A stretch of 64,000 nt of DNA from Begonia masoniana (GCA_022432975.1 CM039502.1:5446375-5510374); one strand, 5' to 3'; numbered from the stretch's first letter, positions 20,216 through 32,677 are shown. Numbers and translations are program-made. The notes: generated by a model from the sequence alone, not told the origin.

Positions 20216-22382
20216 ATGGTTTGTCTGTGATTGAAGCTTCTTCTTATTTTTTGCTTTGGTTTTGACTCGGTTTTTGATCTTGTTGTATTATATTTTCAGG
20301 GTATCGATCTTGTTGCTGGAGGTAAGAGCAAGAAAACCAAGAGGACAGCTCCCAAGTCTGATGATATCTACCTCAAGCTCCTCGTCAAGGTTGATTTTTT
20401 TAATTCATTTTTTTCCTTTACGTTTTCTCTTACTTTTGTGAGCCTGAGAGGCTCTACTTGTTTCATTTGACGTATCGCGCCTTAAGTACAGAATTAGGGC
20501 ATGCTAGAGCGTGAAACTTTCTAAGTCTAGTATTAGTCGTGCTTTTTTTTGTTGTACATTTTGTATTCAATTACTGATTTCCATCGCTTTATTATTTTTC
20601 CTTTGCATCCACTGTTCATCCGATGGCTGGCTTTTAGACAGGATCTTTCACATCTCGTATCATTTTGATCATTGAGTATCTGTTTATCTATATGTGAAAG
20701 AATTATAGATGTTAAAAGGGACAATTAATTTAATATCCTCTGCCTCCAAAAACGAGTTCAATGTTTCTTTTATCTGTTTCCTTTGAGTAAGGTCCCATCG
20801 CCATGATGATATTTGTGAATCCCAGCTCATTATGAGACCTTTGTTGGTCTGGGAGTAGTGTTTTTCCACAATTATCTGAGCCTTATGAATTGTGTTATCT
20901 TTTCATGAACTTTAATTTTGATGTTTATAGTTTTCTGCTGATAAATATGCTTGCTTTTGTTCTTTATTAGATCAGCATTTTTTGATTTGTGGTGCATAAT
21001 TATATTCCTGCAAATTTTTTGGTTTCAGGGCTTTATCCTTTTTTTCATAAGAAAATATTAACTATGAGGGCAAATTGTTCCCAATGATGTCTTTGTTTGA
21101 ACCATGCTAATGCTGAACTCTTGTTGATTAATACTCATTTCAAATTATTCTGAGGGAACAAAGTTAGGTTTTCAGTTGGCTTTGAAACCCTTTTACTGGC
21201 CACATAGAAACTGTTTGTGAAATGCTGTTTTTTGTGTTAGTTCCTTTTTGGATCTTACCTATTTTTTCAATAATGTTACATCTCATGTGAAACCCTTTTA
21301 TCTATTTTGTGTGATTCACTTTTCTCTTTATAATTATCATTGACATTAGGTAGAACATCTTCTACTCTCTTCAAAAACATAAATAAAGTGTTTTCATTTG
21401 TGGGTTTAGTATTCTGCCAAATTTAGTTTGGCTGATTTGGTTGTTTGCATTTTGATCAGTTGTACCGTTTCCTTGTCCGAAGGACTGGAAGCAATTTTAA
21501 TGCCGTGATCCTCAAGCGCTTGTTTATGAGTAAGGTCAACAAGGCTCCACTTTCTCTTTCAAGGCTTATTCAGTTCATGCAAGGAAAGGTTGGTTCTTGC
21601 TTGTTCATGCAGCTTCCATCTTTTTTGCCTGTCACATTTTAGGGCTTTGTATTGTTTTATTTCATTTTAATATTCTTCCTTTATTCAGTTCATGCAAGGA
21701 AAGGTTGGTTCTTGCTTGTTCATGCAGCTTCCATCTTTTTTGCCTGTCACATTTTAGGGCTTTGTATTGTTTTATTTCATTTTAATATTCTTCCTTTGTT
21801 TTTGTAGGAGGATAAGATTGCTGTGATTGTTGGGACAGTAACGGACGACATCCGCGTTCATGAAGTTCCTGCTTTGAAAGTCACAGCTTTGAGGTTTACC
21901 GAGACAGCAAGAGCAAGAATTTTGAAGGCTGGTGGGGAGTGCTTGACATTTGACGTTCTTGCTCAGAGGGCTCCACTGGGGCAGAATACTGTAAGAATCT
22001 CTCCCAGTTGATCATAGTTTTCATCTGTTTCAATTTACCAACTTTTAGTTCTATTTACATCAATATAATGCTTTGGGATGTTATTTTGAATTATTTATTT
22101 TAATGAAATACTGCCAGTTTTTAATTCCTTGAATTCCTCCCATGTTACATGCATATATTTTGTTCAAATTCTACCCATTTTAATATCATTCATTGTCGAG
22201 TATATTTCCTTGCTTCTCTGCAGGTTCTTCTCCGAGGCCCTAAGAGTGCACGCGAAGCTGTTAAGCACTTTGGTCCAGCACCTGGTGTTCCTCATAGCCA
22301 CACCAAACCGTACGTGAGGTCTAAAGGAAGAAAATTTGAAAAGGCCAGAGGAAGGAGAAATAGCAGAGGATATAGGGTTTGA
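20216..22382 (+). CDS. RPL18: Ribosomal protein eL18 (60S L18), copy A
   Basis: A structural protein of the cytosolic large ribosomal subunit. The coding exons are 20216-20218 (the ATG alone), 20300-20389, 21460-21588, 21808-21990 and 22224-22382, giving 187 aa, the expected length. The start codon is the last three bases of exon 1, directly followed by GT of intron 1. The sequence matches eL18 throughout: an N-terminal G-I-D-L-V-A-G-G-K, a central [15 protein letters not shown] and a basic C-terminus with [12 protein letters not shown]. Exon 3 and its donor are partly duplicated in the following intron (see repeat at 21566-21797). A second copy follows 1.4 kb downstream in the same orientation. 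Confidence 0.96.
21566..21797 (+). repeat. 115-bp tandem duplication across an exon-intron boundary
   Basis: Positions 21566-21682 are repeated at 21681-21797 with a period of 115 bp. The unit holds the last ~23 nt of eL18-A exon 3, its 5' splice site and about 90 bp of intron, so intron 3 now contains a second copy of the exon end and donor. Using the second donor would add an in-frame stop (TAG about 50 nt into the added segment). Copy B has only one unit. Confidence 0.9.
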
Positions 22383-23620
22383 TTTCATGAAGTTCTCTCA
22401 TTTTTCGTTTAGTGTTTACTTAACTTTGGTTTTGTCATCTATTTATCTATTGCATTTTTCACCATTGATGGTCGATTAATGCTGCCGAGTTAGGCTCTGT
22501 TGTGTTTTTCTGTTGACTCAACATTGGTGGAGTTATTTCTTCTCAACATTGGTGGAGGTGGTTTTTCTTAAGAATTAAAATTTCAACCCGAGCCTGAAAC
22601 CGATGTAGTAACGCGTGGGCTGACATTTGTTATTTCTCTAGATGGACCCAATTTTTAATTAGTTAAAAAATGTTTGGGGAATTTTTACTGACAAAGGGAA
22701 TCGAGAGATTGACATGTAGCTGGAAGCTATGTCCTCAACTTATGGCTCGTAGCGTCCCACTAGAGCTAAGTCGGGCCTAACCAGTCTTATCCTGTATCAA
22801 AGTTGAGGCTCAACTTACCTATGGTCCTGTCGTCCAAACCATTGGAAAGCTTTTTGAATTTACTCTATAGGAGAGTATGCGACGTGGGTCAAATCATCTA
22901 ACTAATAACCTGAGTTGGATCTGGTTGAATGTTTTTTTGGTGGACTCATTAGGCTCAGTTTATTGTGATCGTTAGATTTGACTTGTTTAACTCGTTAAAC
23001 TTTGTTAGCTGGACTTTATTAGAGTTGACTCGGCTTGACTTGGCTTGATCAAGTCGTTGGTCACCCTAATTGTAAATGATTGACAACATAGTTAGTATGT
23101 GTATAATTTATAATAATACAACTGTCTGATATAGTTTTTAAATAAATTATTTTCCTAAATACATGTCATTATATATATTAATAAAATAATTTTATTAACT
23201 AAACGATTAACTATAATATTTTGACATGATAAAAAGATTATTATAATTTTACAATTTTTTTTTTTAAACATACATTACATTATATAAATTGAAATATATA
23301 TGTATACTTATTTCGTTAGACTTAGTTCGTCAAAACTCGTTACGCTAGTTTAGTCGACTCGGCTCGTTTAATATTTGTTCGCAGTGCAGTTTTGGTTGAA
23401 TTTTTTTTATCCGACTCGTTAGCTTGGACTTGTTGAGCTCGCTAAGCTCGGTGAGACTATTTTTCAGAGCCTAGTTCGAGGTTGGGCTAGCTTGAACTAG
23501 ACATTAGACAAATAGTAACCCGCGTGTGACTAGCCATTTGATGAGACTGAGTTTAATACCAACTCCTCACTAATCATTTAAAATTGAAAAAATTGATTTA
23601 GTAATGTGATCAATTTTGAT
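22383..23620. other. Spacer between the two eL18 copies
   Basis: Contains the 3' UTR of copy A and then repetitive-looking DNA rich in GGCTCG/GACTCG/AGCTCG words (about 22900-23520), probably an old unclassified transposon. No gene recognised. Confidence 0.45.
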
Positions 23621-23629
23621 TCAAATACC

Positions 23630-23740
23630 CGGCCCAGCATTGGATTGGGTTGTCCGAATGTGGGTAGCCGGGTCAAGCCCGACTAAGGTACGGGCCGGTC
23701 GGACATATATATTTCTACTGAATCCGAACGCTTTCTTCTT
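23630..23740 (+). promoter_or_regulatory. Core promoter of eL18 copy B
   Basis: Homologous to the copy A promoter. It has GGCCCA (23631-23636, a reverse site II motif) and TATA-like CATATATATT (23704-23713). Confidence 0.5.
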
Positions 23741-23801
23741 CCCTCCCAGTACCTTTGCAGTTCGCGGCGGCGAAGTTATACCTTGAAAATCGCAAGCTTC
23801 G

Positions 23802-25878
23802 ATGGTTTGTCTGTGATAAAAGCTTTTTCTTGTTTTCTTCTTTGGATTTTGATTCGTATTTTGATCTTGTTGTATTATAATTTCAGGGTATCGATCTTGT
23901 TGCTGGAGGTAAGAGCAAGAAGACCAAGAGGACAGCTCCCAAGTCCGATGATATCTACCTCAAGCTCCTCGTCAAGGTTGTTTTTTTTTTAATTCATTTG
24001 TTTTCCTTTCCGTTTTCACTTACTTTTGCGAGCCTAAGAGACTCTACTTGTTTTATTTGACGGATCACTCCTTAAGTGTAGAATTAGGGCATGCTAGAGC
24101 GTGAAACTTCGAAGTGTACTATTAGTCGGGCTTTTGTTTGTTGTACATTTTGTATTCCATTACTGATTTTCATCGCTTTGTTATTTTTCCTTTGGATCCA
24201 CTGGTCATCGAAGACTGATTTTTAGGCAGCATCTTTCACCTCTTGTATCGTTTTGATCATTGAGTATCTTTTTATGTATATGTTAAAGATTTATAGATGT
24301 TAACAAGGACTATTAATTTAGTATCCTCCACCTCCAAAAATGAGTTCAGTATTTCTTTCATCTGTTTTCTTTGAGGGAGGTCCCATTTCCATGATGATAT
24401 TTGTGAATCCCAGCTCATTATGAGACCTTTGTAGGTCTGGGAGTAGTGTTTTTCCACAATTATCTGAGCCTTATGAATTGTGTTATCTTTTCATCAACTT
24501 TTATTTTGATATTTATAGTTTTCTGCTGATAAATGTGCTTGCTTTTTTTCTTTATTATATAAGCATTGTTTGATGTGTGGTGCATAATTATATTCCTTCT
24601 AATTTTTTGGTTTCAGGACTTTATCCTTTTTTTCATAAGAAAATATTAACTATGAGGGAAAATTGTTCCCAATGATGTCTTTGTTTGAACCATGCTAATG
24701 CTGAACTCTTGTTGATTAATACTCATTTCAAATATTCTGAGGGAACAAAGTTGGTTTTTGTGTGTTTAGTTCCTTTTTGGATCCTATCTGTTTTTTCATT
24801 AATGTGATATATCATATGAAACATTTTTAATCATTTAAAAGAAGGGTCGATTCTGTGTAATTCAAATTATATTTTTTGGAATCTTCTGTTCACTTTTCAC
24901 TTTATAATCATCGTTGACAATAGGTAGAACATCTTCTACTCTCTTCAAAAACATATGGATATGCATTAAAGTGTTTTCATTTGTGTGTTTAGGATTCTGC
25001 CAAATTTAGTTTGACTTACTGGTTGTTTGCATTTTGATCAGTTGTACCGTTTCCTTGTCCGAAGAACTGGAAGCAATTTTAATGCTGTGATCCTCAAGCG
25101 CTTGTTTATGAGTAAGGTCAACAAGGCTCCACTTTCTCTTTCAAGGCTTGTTCAGTTCATGCAAGGAAAGGTTGGTTCTTGCTTGTCCATGTGACTTCCA
25201 TCTTTTTTGCCTGTCATATTTTAGGACTTTGTATTGTTTCATTTCATTTTAATATTCTTCCTTTGTTTTTGTAGGAGGATAAGATTGCTGTGATTGTTGG
25301 GACAGTAACGGACGACATCCGCGTTCATGAAGTTCCTGCTTTGAAAGTCACAGCTTTGAGGTTTACCGAGACAGCAAGAGCAAGAATTTTGAAGGCTGGT
25401 GGGGAGTGCTTGACATTTGACGTTCTTGCTCAGAGGGCTCCACTGGGGCAGAATACTGTAAGAATCTCTCGCAGTGGATTACAGTTTGCATTTGTTTCAA
25501 ATGAATATGAGACTGATACTTGCCAAATGTTACATCTATTTGCATAGATATAATGCCACGGGAGGATGCTTAGCTAGCTGGAACTATTGATTCTGAAAAA
25601 AACAAACATCTTTGAATTCATTATTTAAGTTCCTCCCATGGTTACATACCTTAAATTTATCCAAATTTTACCTATTATAACATTATTTATTGTTGGGTAT
25701 GTTTGTTTCTTCTCTGCAGGTTCTTCTCCGAGGGCCAAAGAATGCACGTGAAGCCGTGAAGCATTTTGGCCCAGCACCCGGTGTTCCTCATAGCCACACC
25801 AAACCGTATGTGAGGTCGAAGGGAAGGAAGTTCGAAAAGGCCAGAGGAAGGAGAAACAGCCGGGGATATAGGGTTTGA
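23802..25878 (+). CDS. RPL18: Ribosomal protein eL18 (60S L18), copy B
   Basis: A tandem duplicate of copy A with the same exon structure: 23802-23804 (ATG alone), 23887-23976, 25042-25170, 25275-25457 and 25720-25878, giving 187 aa. Only two residues differ from copy A by my reading: Val for Ile near the end of exon 3 and Asn for Ser early in exon 5. Exon 4 is identical at nucleotide level, whereas exon 5 has many synonymous differences and the introns have diverged. All splice sites are canonical and nothing is broken, so both copies are probably expressed. Confidence 0.96.
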
Positions 25879-26184
25879 TTTCCGATTTTTCTGCGTTCTT
25901 AATTTCATTTGTTTAGTCAAAAGACATAATTATCTGTTTGTGTCTTGATCCCTGTACTTTTCCTCTAGATACCTCTTTTCCATAGAGTTATTTTAGACTT
26001 GCAAAATCATTTTGTGTTTGGTGAAATGGAATTCTTGATTTGATGGTGTCACATGCTCGATTAACACTACTTTAAGTGGGATAATAATGTCGTTATTTAT
26101 CTTCTCGGCTTACAAATTTATTACATGATAACATGGATGAGAACCACTTTGATCTCTGAGAATTGAAAACCAGGTAGAATGAGG

Positions 26185-27476
26185 TTAGAACTTCTTAAAA
26201 AACTCAAAAATGTGGGTGTTAATCTCCTGAGCCTTCTCCTGATTAATGAAATGGCCAACTCCTTCCATCACAACCACCTCCTCCAACAATGGAACGTCTT
26301 TCTTGAACCCTCCACCCTGTACATATTCCTTTGCTCCACCAGTTGTATACACCGTGTCTAGCTCCCCCACCACGTACTTCACTGCAACATTCACTTTTGC
26401 TCCTGTCCATGCAGCCGTCAGCTCCCAATTCCTGCATCAAAACCAAATTCCGACCTTGTAATTGCTTGTCAAATTAAGAAAACGACAAGGCAAGTAACAC
26501 TAAAATGAGAAGAAAGGATATGTTTATGGAAGAGGTTGTAATATGGGGTTTATGGAAAAATACAAGTCTATGGCTCTGTAGTAGTTCAATCCTCCAGTGA
26601 AACCTCTCTGGTCATATTTGGCAGCAAAGTAATCAAGATCTTCTTCTGAAAGCCAAGAGGGTAAGTCGATTGGGGTTTCGTGAAGTCTCTTAAATGCATC
26701 TCCTTTTGGTAAAGACGGTGGCCCTGGTTTCCTGGTTGTCATGATTTTCTTCAGCACCTGTTTTGTTCCGGCTTCCGCAAATTCAACTTCGATCTCTCCC
26801 GGTTTCTGAAGCATACACAAAACTAAGAATAGATTATTCTTTGTTTGTAGAAGCATTTTGCTAAAGATTCAATCCATATATGAATGAGTTGCATAATGAT
26901 ATTCGTCAATCAACATGAATAGCACAAATTAAGAAACAAATCTGCTATGCCATGTACTTTGCAATGAATCCAAATCTGATAATGCGTATTGAGAAGAAAA
27001 AGAAGAAGAACCTGAAATCTGCACATGTAATAGTCGTCTCCAAAGACAGCTCGCAAGGTTTGAATAGGTTTCATCTTAGGGTTTCTCGGCCTAAAAGGAA
27101 CACTCAGGCAAACAAAGGCCTTCACTCTGTCAGGACGAAACGAGCACAAATACCAAGCAATCGCAGCTCCCCAATCCTGCGCAACCAAAAACACTTTCTC
27201 TATCCCAAGAAAATCAAGCAGGGCGATCAAATCGCCGACGATGTGAAAACAAGAGTAGCTGGAAATGGAATCGGGGGCGTCTGAATCGCCGAACCCACGA
27301 AGGTCGGGAGCTATGCAGCGATATCCGAGTGAGCTCAGGCCGAGAATCTGGTGCCGCCATGAGTACCAGAGCTCCGGAAAGCCATGAAGGAAGAGGATTT
27401 CAGGGCCGTCCCCTTTCTCTGCTACGTGAAGGTTTATCCCGTTCACGCTCACTGTCCTGTGCTCTACTCCCTCCAT
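26185..27476 (-). CDS. Soluble epoxide hydrolase (alpha/beta hydrolase)
   Basis: Hydrolyses epoxides, in plants mainly fatty-acid epoxides used in cutin and oxylipin metabolism, to diols. Three exons give 317 aa, normal for plant soluble epoxide hydrolases: 27012-27476, 26564-26805 and 26185-26431. Visible features: H-G-F-P-E oxyanion-hole motif (~residues 30-34), nucleophile elbow A-Q-D-W-G with catalytic Asp, a cap domain including the Tyr of N-Y-Y-R, the acid in the E-L-D-T region and the catalytic His in G-V-G-H-F-I-N-Q-E. I chose ATG at 27476 because M-E-G-V-E-H-R-T-V is the usual family start; an upstream in-frame start codon would add 21 unlikely residues. There is no signal peptide, so it is probably cytosolic (or peroxisomal). 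Confidence 0.93.
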
Positions 27477-27539
27477 TGTTAGCCGAGTCTCCTCTGCTGT
27501 TTTTCTCTTCGACTGACGGTCATTGAGCCATCCAAGCAA

Positions 27540-28790
27540 GAGATTTTAAAGAAATGGAAAGACTGAATCAGCCGATGATACCGAGCCTGGTGATGGAATC
27601 AACGCTCTCACTTAATTGACGCGTGAAACTAGAGTGGGACATTTTTCTATATTATAAAAAAAAAATTATTTTTTCCTAATATTTATATTATAATGTCACA
27701 TTCACATATATATTAATGTGTAAAATTTGTACAACATTTTGAATCCATCAGCTCAATGTTATAACAATGGGCAAAAAAAAAGTGACCCATTTTCACAATT
27801 CCCTCAAATATAAACACCCAACAAAAAAAAAAAAAGCCAATAAAAACTTCAAAAAAAAAAAAAAAAAAAAATCAAAATGTGTGGTGTATGTCAAATAGGG
27901 TGAAGCCAAATTGTTTAGTTAAGTAAGTTTGGATGATTAATTGAACAAGGGCCTAAAAAATAGGTACTTGTTTGAGCATTAAATGAGAATACAACGAGGA
28001 GCATTTATTTCATTTTCCAACTGTATTTTTTATTATTATTAGTTTAAACGTTATGAAATCTCATCGCATTTAGTGCATGTTCCTAATCATCTAGGTGACA
28101 TGAATAATAATAACTACAAAATTAAGTCTAAATATCATGAATAATAACAATTTCTAAGCTATCGATAAGAACTCGGGTTGCCCAATAATCGTATTATTGC
28201 ATGTAACGTAGGCTTAGTAGTTTTAGAACCATCCATGATCGATGAACCTGCAGATCCACAATCCCATTAAAAATAGTGTCATCCATGATCGATGAACCTG
28301 CAGCAATCCCATTAAAAATAGTGTCAGAATGATATTTGTTTTCTGTAACTTTAAATACGCTGTACAATGCTAAATAAATTATTGGATGTTCTTTTAATGG
28401 TCTCATTAAATGCCGTGTTATCAAATGGTACATTTTTTAAAAAAAATTTCAATGAATTTCTTATCTCGTATTATTTCTTAATCATTTGTATTCTACGTAT
28501 ATCATTGGCAAGGATACGTGGTTATTCAAACTTAATTAAAATACTAGTGTCAAGCTTACATCATATGTATTATAATTAGATCATGCTTTCTTCTTTTGGG
28601 CATGAGCAAATATTTCCTAAGCAGACATTGAAAGGTAGATTCATCGTGATAATGATGTCTTAAATTTCAACAACTTTTCGAGACATAAATGTCCAGTCTT
28701 TGCAGACGTCTTTGATTGCATTCAACCCAATTTTCTTCCCACCATTTAATGCTCACCAACAATACATTGACTATGATTTAATCATTATTA
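27540..28790. other. Intergenic, AT-rich
   Basis: Poly-A runs and simple sequence. A short imperfect direct repeat containing ATCCATGATCGATGAACCTGC occurs at about 28232 and 28280. No gene recognised. Confidence 0.5.
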
Positions 28791-28799
28791 AAATATTTA

Positions 28800-29559
28800 A
28801 CCCCTACCCAGGTAAAATAGGTAATTTACACCATAAACTTTGGTAAAGTGTAATTTGGCCCCTACAACTAGATGAAATGAGCAATTTACACCGTAAACTT
28901 GAATAATAGGCAAGAACACCCTTAATGTATTGATAATGGGCAATATGGCCCCTACCGTCATTTTTTCCATCAAAAATTAATATTTTTTCGCTTGTTCATT
29001 TTTTTTTTCCCGAAATGCCCCTCACTGGACCTAACCGAACCAGACCGGTTCGACTAATTGCACTTTAATTTTTTATTTTTTTTAATTCTATTCATATGTC
29101 TTCTCTTTTCTGAGAAATAAGATTTAAAAAAAATAAATAAATAAGAGTAGAATTAGCTGAACCGGTCTGATTCGGTCAAGTGAGGGGCATTTCGGAAAAA
29201 AAAAATGAATAAGTGAAAAAATGTTATTTTTTGATAGAAAATATGACGGTAGGGGCCATATTGCCCATTATCAATACATTAAGGTTGTTATTGCCTATTA
29301 TTCAAGTTTACGGTGTAAATTGCTCATTTCACCTGGTTGTAGGGGCCAAATTGCACTTTACCCAAGTTTACGGTGTAAATTACCCATTACACCTAGTTGT
29401 AGGAGCCAAATACATTAAGGTTGTTCTTGCCTATTATTCAAGTTTACGGTGTAAATTGCTTATTTCACCTAGTTGTAGGGGCCAAATTGTACTTTACCCA
29501 AGTTTACGGTGTAAATTGCTTATTTCACCTAGTTGTAGGGGCCAAATTGTATTTTACCC
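28800..29559. mobile_element. Mutator-like foldback MITE, 0.76 kb
   Basis: A long inverted-repeat element. The left arm (about 28811-29070) is complementary to the right arm (about 29130-29559), with outer sequence like GGTAAA...TTTGGCCCCTACAACTAG and an inner GAACC...GGTTCG hairpin. The 9-mer AAATATTTA flanks both sides (28791-28799 and 29560-29568), matching the 9-bp duplication of Mutator-type elements. The right arm has expanded into four partial tandem copies of an AAGTTTACGGTGTAAATT-containing unit. It has no coding capacity. It is related to 30774-31297. Confidence 0.7.
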
Positions 29560-29568
29560 AAATATTTA

Positions 29569-30764
29569 TGATATATTATAGAATAATTAAAATAATTTAT
29601 GGATCAATACATGAACTATAATTAAGAGAGAGAGAGAGAGGAATTCAAGTTTAGTAGGGTTTTAAATGAGTATCTTGTTGTAGTATCCAAAAGGAAAAAA
29701 AAAAAAAAAAAACACTAAGGAGAGGCTAGAGTCTGATTGAATGCTTAGAGTAATAATAATAATAAAAATGTTTAAATAGGATTATAAGAAATAATAAGAG
29801 AAATTTTTTGGAAATTAAGGTATATAATTTTGACTCGAAATTTCACCACTTTATTTTGATTAAATCGTGGGATCTTGGATTTGTGCTTTTGGAATTTATT
29901 GGACATCCGTTAGCAATAAGACAATTTGAGATACAAATTTATTTTATGTCTAGTTTTGGGACGTTTTATTTTAATTAAAAATTAAACTATTTTATTTTAT
30001 AAAATAATTATTAAAATTCCTTGTTATTGTTTTATTTTACTGCATATATTTTTTTTATGTATTTTTTCATATTTTGACATGAAAAGCTTTATTTTAACTA
30101 TAGTGATAGAACAACTAACTGTGTTGTATTTCTGGGCACAAAAACTCTAAACATGGTCATGGTATTTTTCGTGGCTTGTATCATCGTTTTTATTTTTTTT
30201 ATGCATAAGACATAATATGCTTGGAAATCGTGAATTGCTCTATTTTTATTCGATTTTTAATTATTGTTAAATTATTGAACTTGAACCTAAATACTACAAA
30301 TAAAATATGTTCATGTTGATTTTAGTCAACTCATCGCAAACGATTCCATCATTTCAATTGCCAACTTAGGATTAGGCTCGACATGCAGATTATTCTATAT
30401 TATTATCAACTTTAATTTTATTCGAGATGTTAGTTATTATTGGAACTTGTAAACTTTTAATTTATTTAAATTTTTGTCTTATATTTTTATTTTTAGACAT
30501 ATATTACTGCATAATCTTAGATGTCATTAATGAATCTATATATTCATAAAATAAGTTTAAGGGTTGGACGGTGACGTCGTTCCGGTTATGTCTCTAGTTT
30601 GTCTTTGGGGGCGTGACATGGGTGAGGTGCAGCAGAAAGAGAGACTCCGTTGTTATAGTGATGAACTCCAATACATACACAAAATGAAGAAAGACAGTAG
30701 AGCATTAGAACACTGTCTATGTAGATGTAGTTATTTACTCATATAAAATTGTATATTTTGATAA
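29569..30764. other. Intergenic between the two foldback elements
   Basis: AT-rich, with a short (GA)n run near 29628. No gene recognised. Confidence 0.5.
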
Positions 30765-30773
30765 TAAATTAAA

Positions 30774-31297
30774 GGGTAAAGTGCAATTTGGCCCCTACAA
30801 CTAGGTGAAATTGACAATTTACACCGTAAACTTGGATAATAGGCAATTTGGCCCCTATTACTAGGATAAAGTATAATTTGACCCATACCGTCATATTTTC
30901 CCAAAAAAAATAACGTTTTTTTACTTATTTATTTATTTTTTCCGAAATGCCCCTCACTGGACCGAACCGGACAGGACCGGTTCGGTTAATTCCACTCTGG
31001 TTTTGTTTTGTTTTTTTTTTTAATTCTATTCATCTATCTTCTTTTTTCCGAGAATTAAAAAAAAAAAAAAACCAGAGTGGAATTAGCCGAACCGGTCCTG
31101 TCCGGTTCGGTCCAGTGAGGGGCATTTCGGGAAAAAAAATAAACAAACCAAAAAACGTTACTTTTTGAAGGAAAATATGACAGTAGGGGCCAAATTGCAC
31201 TTTATCCTAGTAGTAGGGGCCAAATTGCCCATTATCCAAGTTTACGGTGTAAATTGTCCATTTCACCTAGTTGTAGGGGCCAAATTGAACTTTACCC
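30774..31297. mobile_element. Mutator-like foldback MITE with perfect 9-bp duplication
   Basis: A 524-bp near-perfect inverted repeat starting GGGTAAAGTGCAATTTGG and ending with its close complement. The arms extend almost to a short central spacer at about 31005-31065. TAAATTAAA occurs at 30765-30773 and again at 31298-31306, a perfect 9-bp target duplication. It is a sibling of 28800-29559. Confidence 0.85.
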
Positions 31298-31512
31298 TAA
31301 ATTAAACTTTAAGGTCCAGGATCTGGTATACCCTTTAATTAAATCTATCCCTTAAACCAATTTAAATAAATGAAATAAATAGAGAAGAGGCACTCTTCGG
31401 GGTAGGCCATGAGCTAAATTTGAAGGCTGAAATTATCTCCGTTTTACAAGTCCAACCCATTTATTAAAACGCGACACACCAAGCACGTTCTGGAAAAAGG
31501 GTGGGATAGAAA

Positions 31513-32677
31513 ATGTCGTGTCTCTTTCTGGTTCGACCAAGCTCTTCTGCAGATATCCAATCCATGGTGAGCCACTGATTCTGTGTTTTATTTTTATTTA
31601 TTTTCTGGGTTTCTCACTCGAAGATACTGTTCAAAATGATAGACCCTGAATTCTTCTCTTTGTACCATTCAAGATGTTCTACTTTGGTTGAAGTTTCTTC
31701 ACTTTCTCTCCCATTTTCTGCAATTTTTGTGAGTTATAGGGTGTTCCAATGTCTAATACATGATTGCTCCTATTTCTCTCTGATAGTTGATTGAGACAAA
31801 GCAACCATTAGCATCAATACAACAAGGTGTTCGATTAATTGCCTGAGTTAAACCGGCTTTTTTTATTGCTGCTTTGAAAAATTGCCATGAAAAGGCAGCA
31901 TATTCTTCCGCACAGTTCATTCTTTGTTTCTGGCAACCACCCAATTGACCTTCGTGATCATAGAGTCTACTGCTCCATCCCTGCCTGGATTTCTGAGAGA
32001 CCCTGTGTTAGATTTTCTATTGCGAAATCCAAGCTTCAATCCATAGAGAAAATCAATTATGTTAATTTTCTGAGGTCCAAAAATGGTTTTCAACTCAGGG
32101 TTATTAACGAAACTCGAGGGGAAGTAACTGATGAAGATGAAGATCTATGTCCCGTCGAATGCGTCCGAGAATTCAAAACAGACGAAGAATTCCTCAAGAT
32201 CATCGAAAAGGCGAAAGAAACTAAATCTCTGGTCGTAGTAGACTTCTTTCGCACTTCTTGTGGTAGTTGCAAGTACATAGAACAAGGGTTTGCAAAATTA
32301 TGCAAGGGATCTGGGGATCAAGAAGCTTCAGTGATCTTTCTCAAACATAATGTCAGCAAACATCAGTAAACATCACCATGTTCCCATCAACTTTATTTTA
32401 AAAATTGCTGTAAAAACTTTAAATCTTCCATGGATGCAGGTTATTGATGAATACGATGAACAGTCGGAGGTTGCTGAGCGGCTAAGGATCAAGGTTTTTG
32501 TTTATTCAATCACCAGTTGTTTTTTTGGGTTGAATGCTTTGATTTGAAATGACATTGCTGCAGACGGTGCCCCTCTTCCACTTCTACAAGGATGGAACCC
32601 TGTTAGAGGCCTTCCCCACCAGAGATAAAGAGAGGATTCTTGAAGCCATACGCAAATACTCCTCTCTCCTATTTTAA
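31513..32677 (+). CDS. Thioredoxin-like protein, probably plastid (At1g07700-type)
   Basis: A thioredoxin-fold protein thought to act in thiol-disulfide exchange, most likely in the chloroplast. Proposed coding exons are 31513-31566, 31899-32351, 32440-32493 and 32564-32677 (224 aa, all phase 0). The N-terminal ~90 residues are Ser/Arg/Lys-rich with few acids, like a transit peptide. The thioredoxin domain follows: V-V-V-D-F-F then the redox motif C-G-S-C (family C-G-P-C), a V-P-L-F-H-F-Y segment with the cis-Pro, and the final helix. The 5' end is uncertain: the gene could instead start at ATG 31887 in the second exon (210 aa). The C-G-S-C motif and Y-D-E-Q-S-E-V-A-E-R-L segment point to the thioredoxin-like 4 group. 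Confidence 0.85.

Noticed and set aside
27477..27539. Longer N-terminus for the epoxide hydrolase
   Set aside because: The added 21 residues do not resemble the family, whereas ATG at 27476 gives the usual start.
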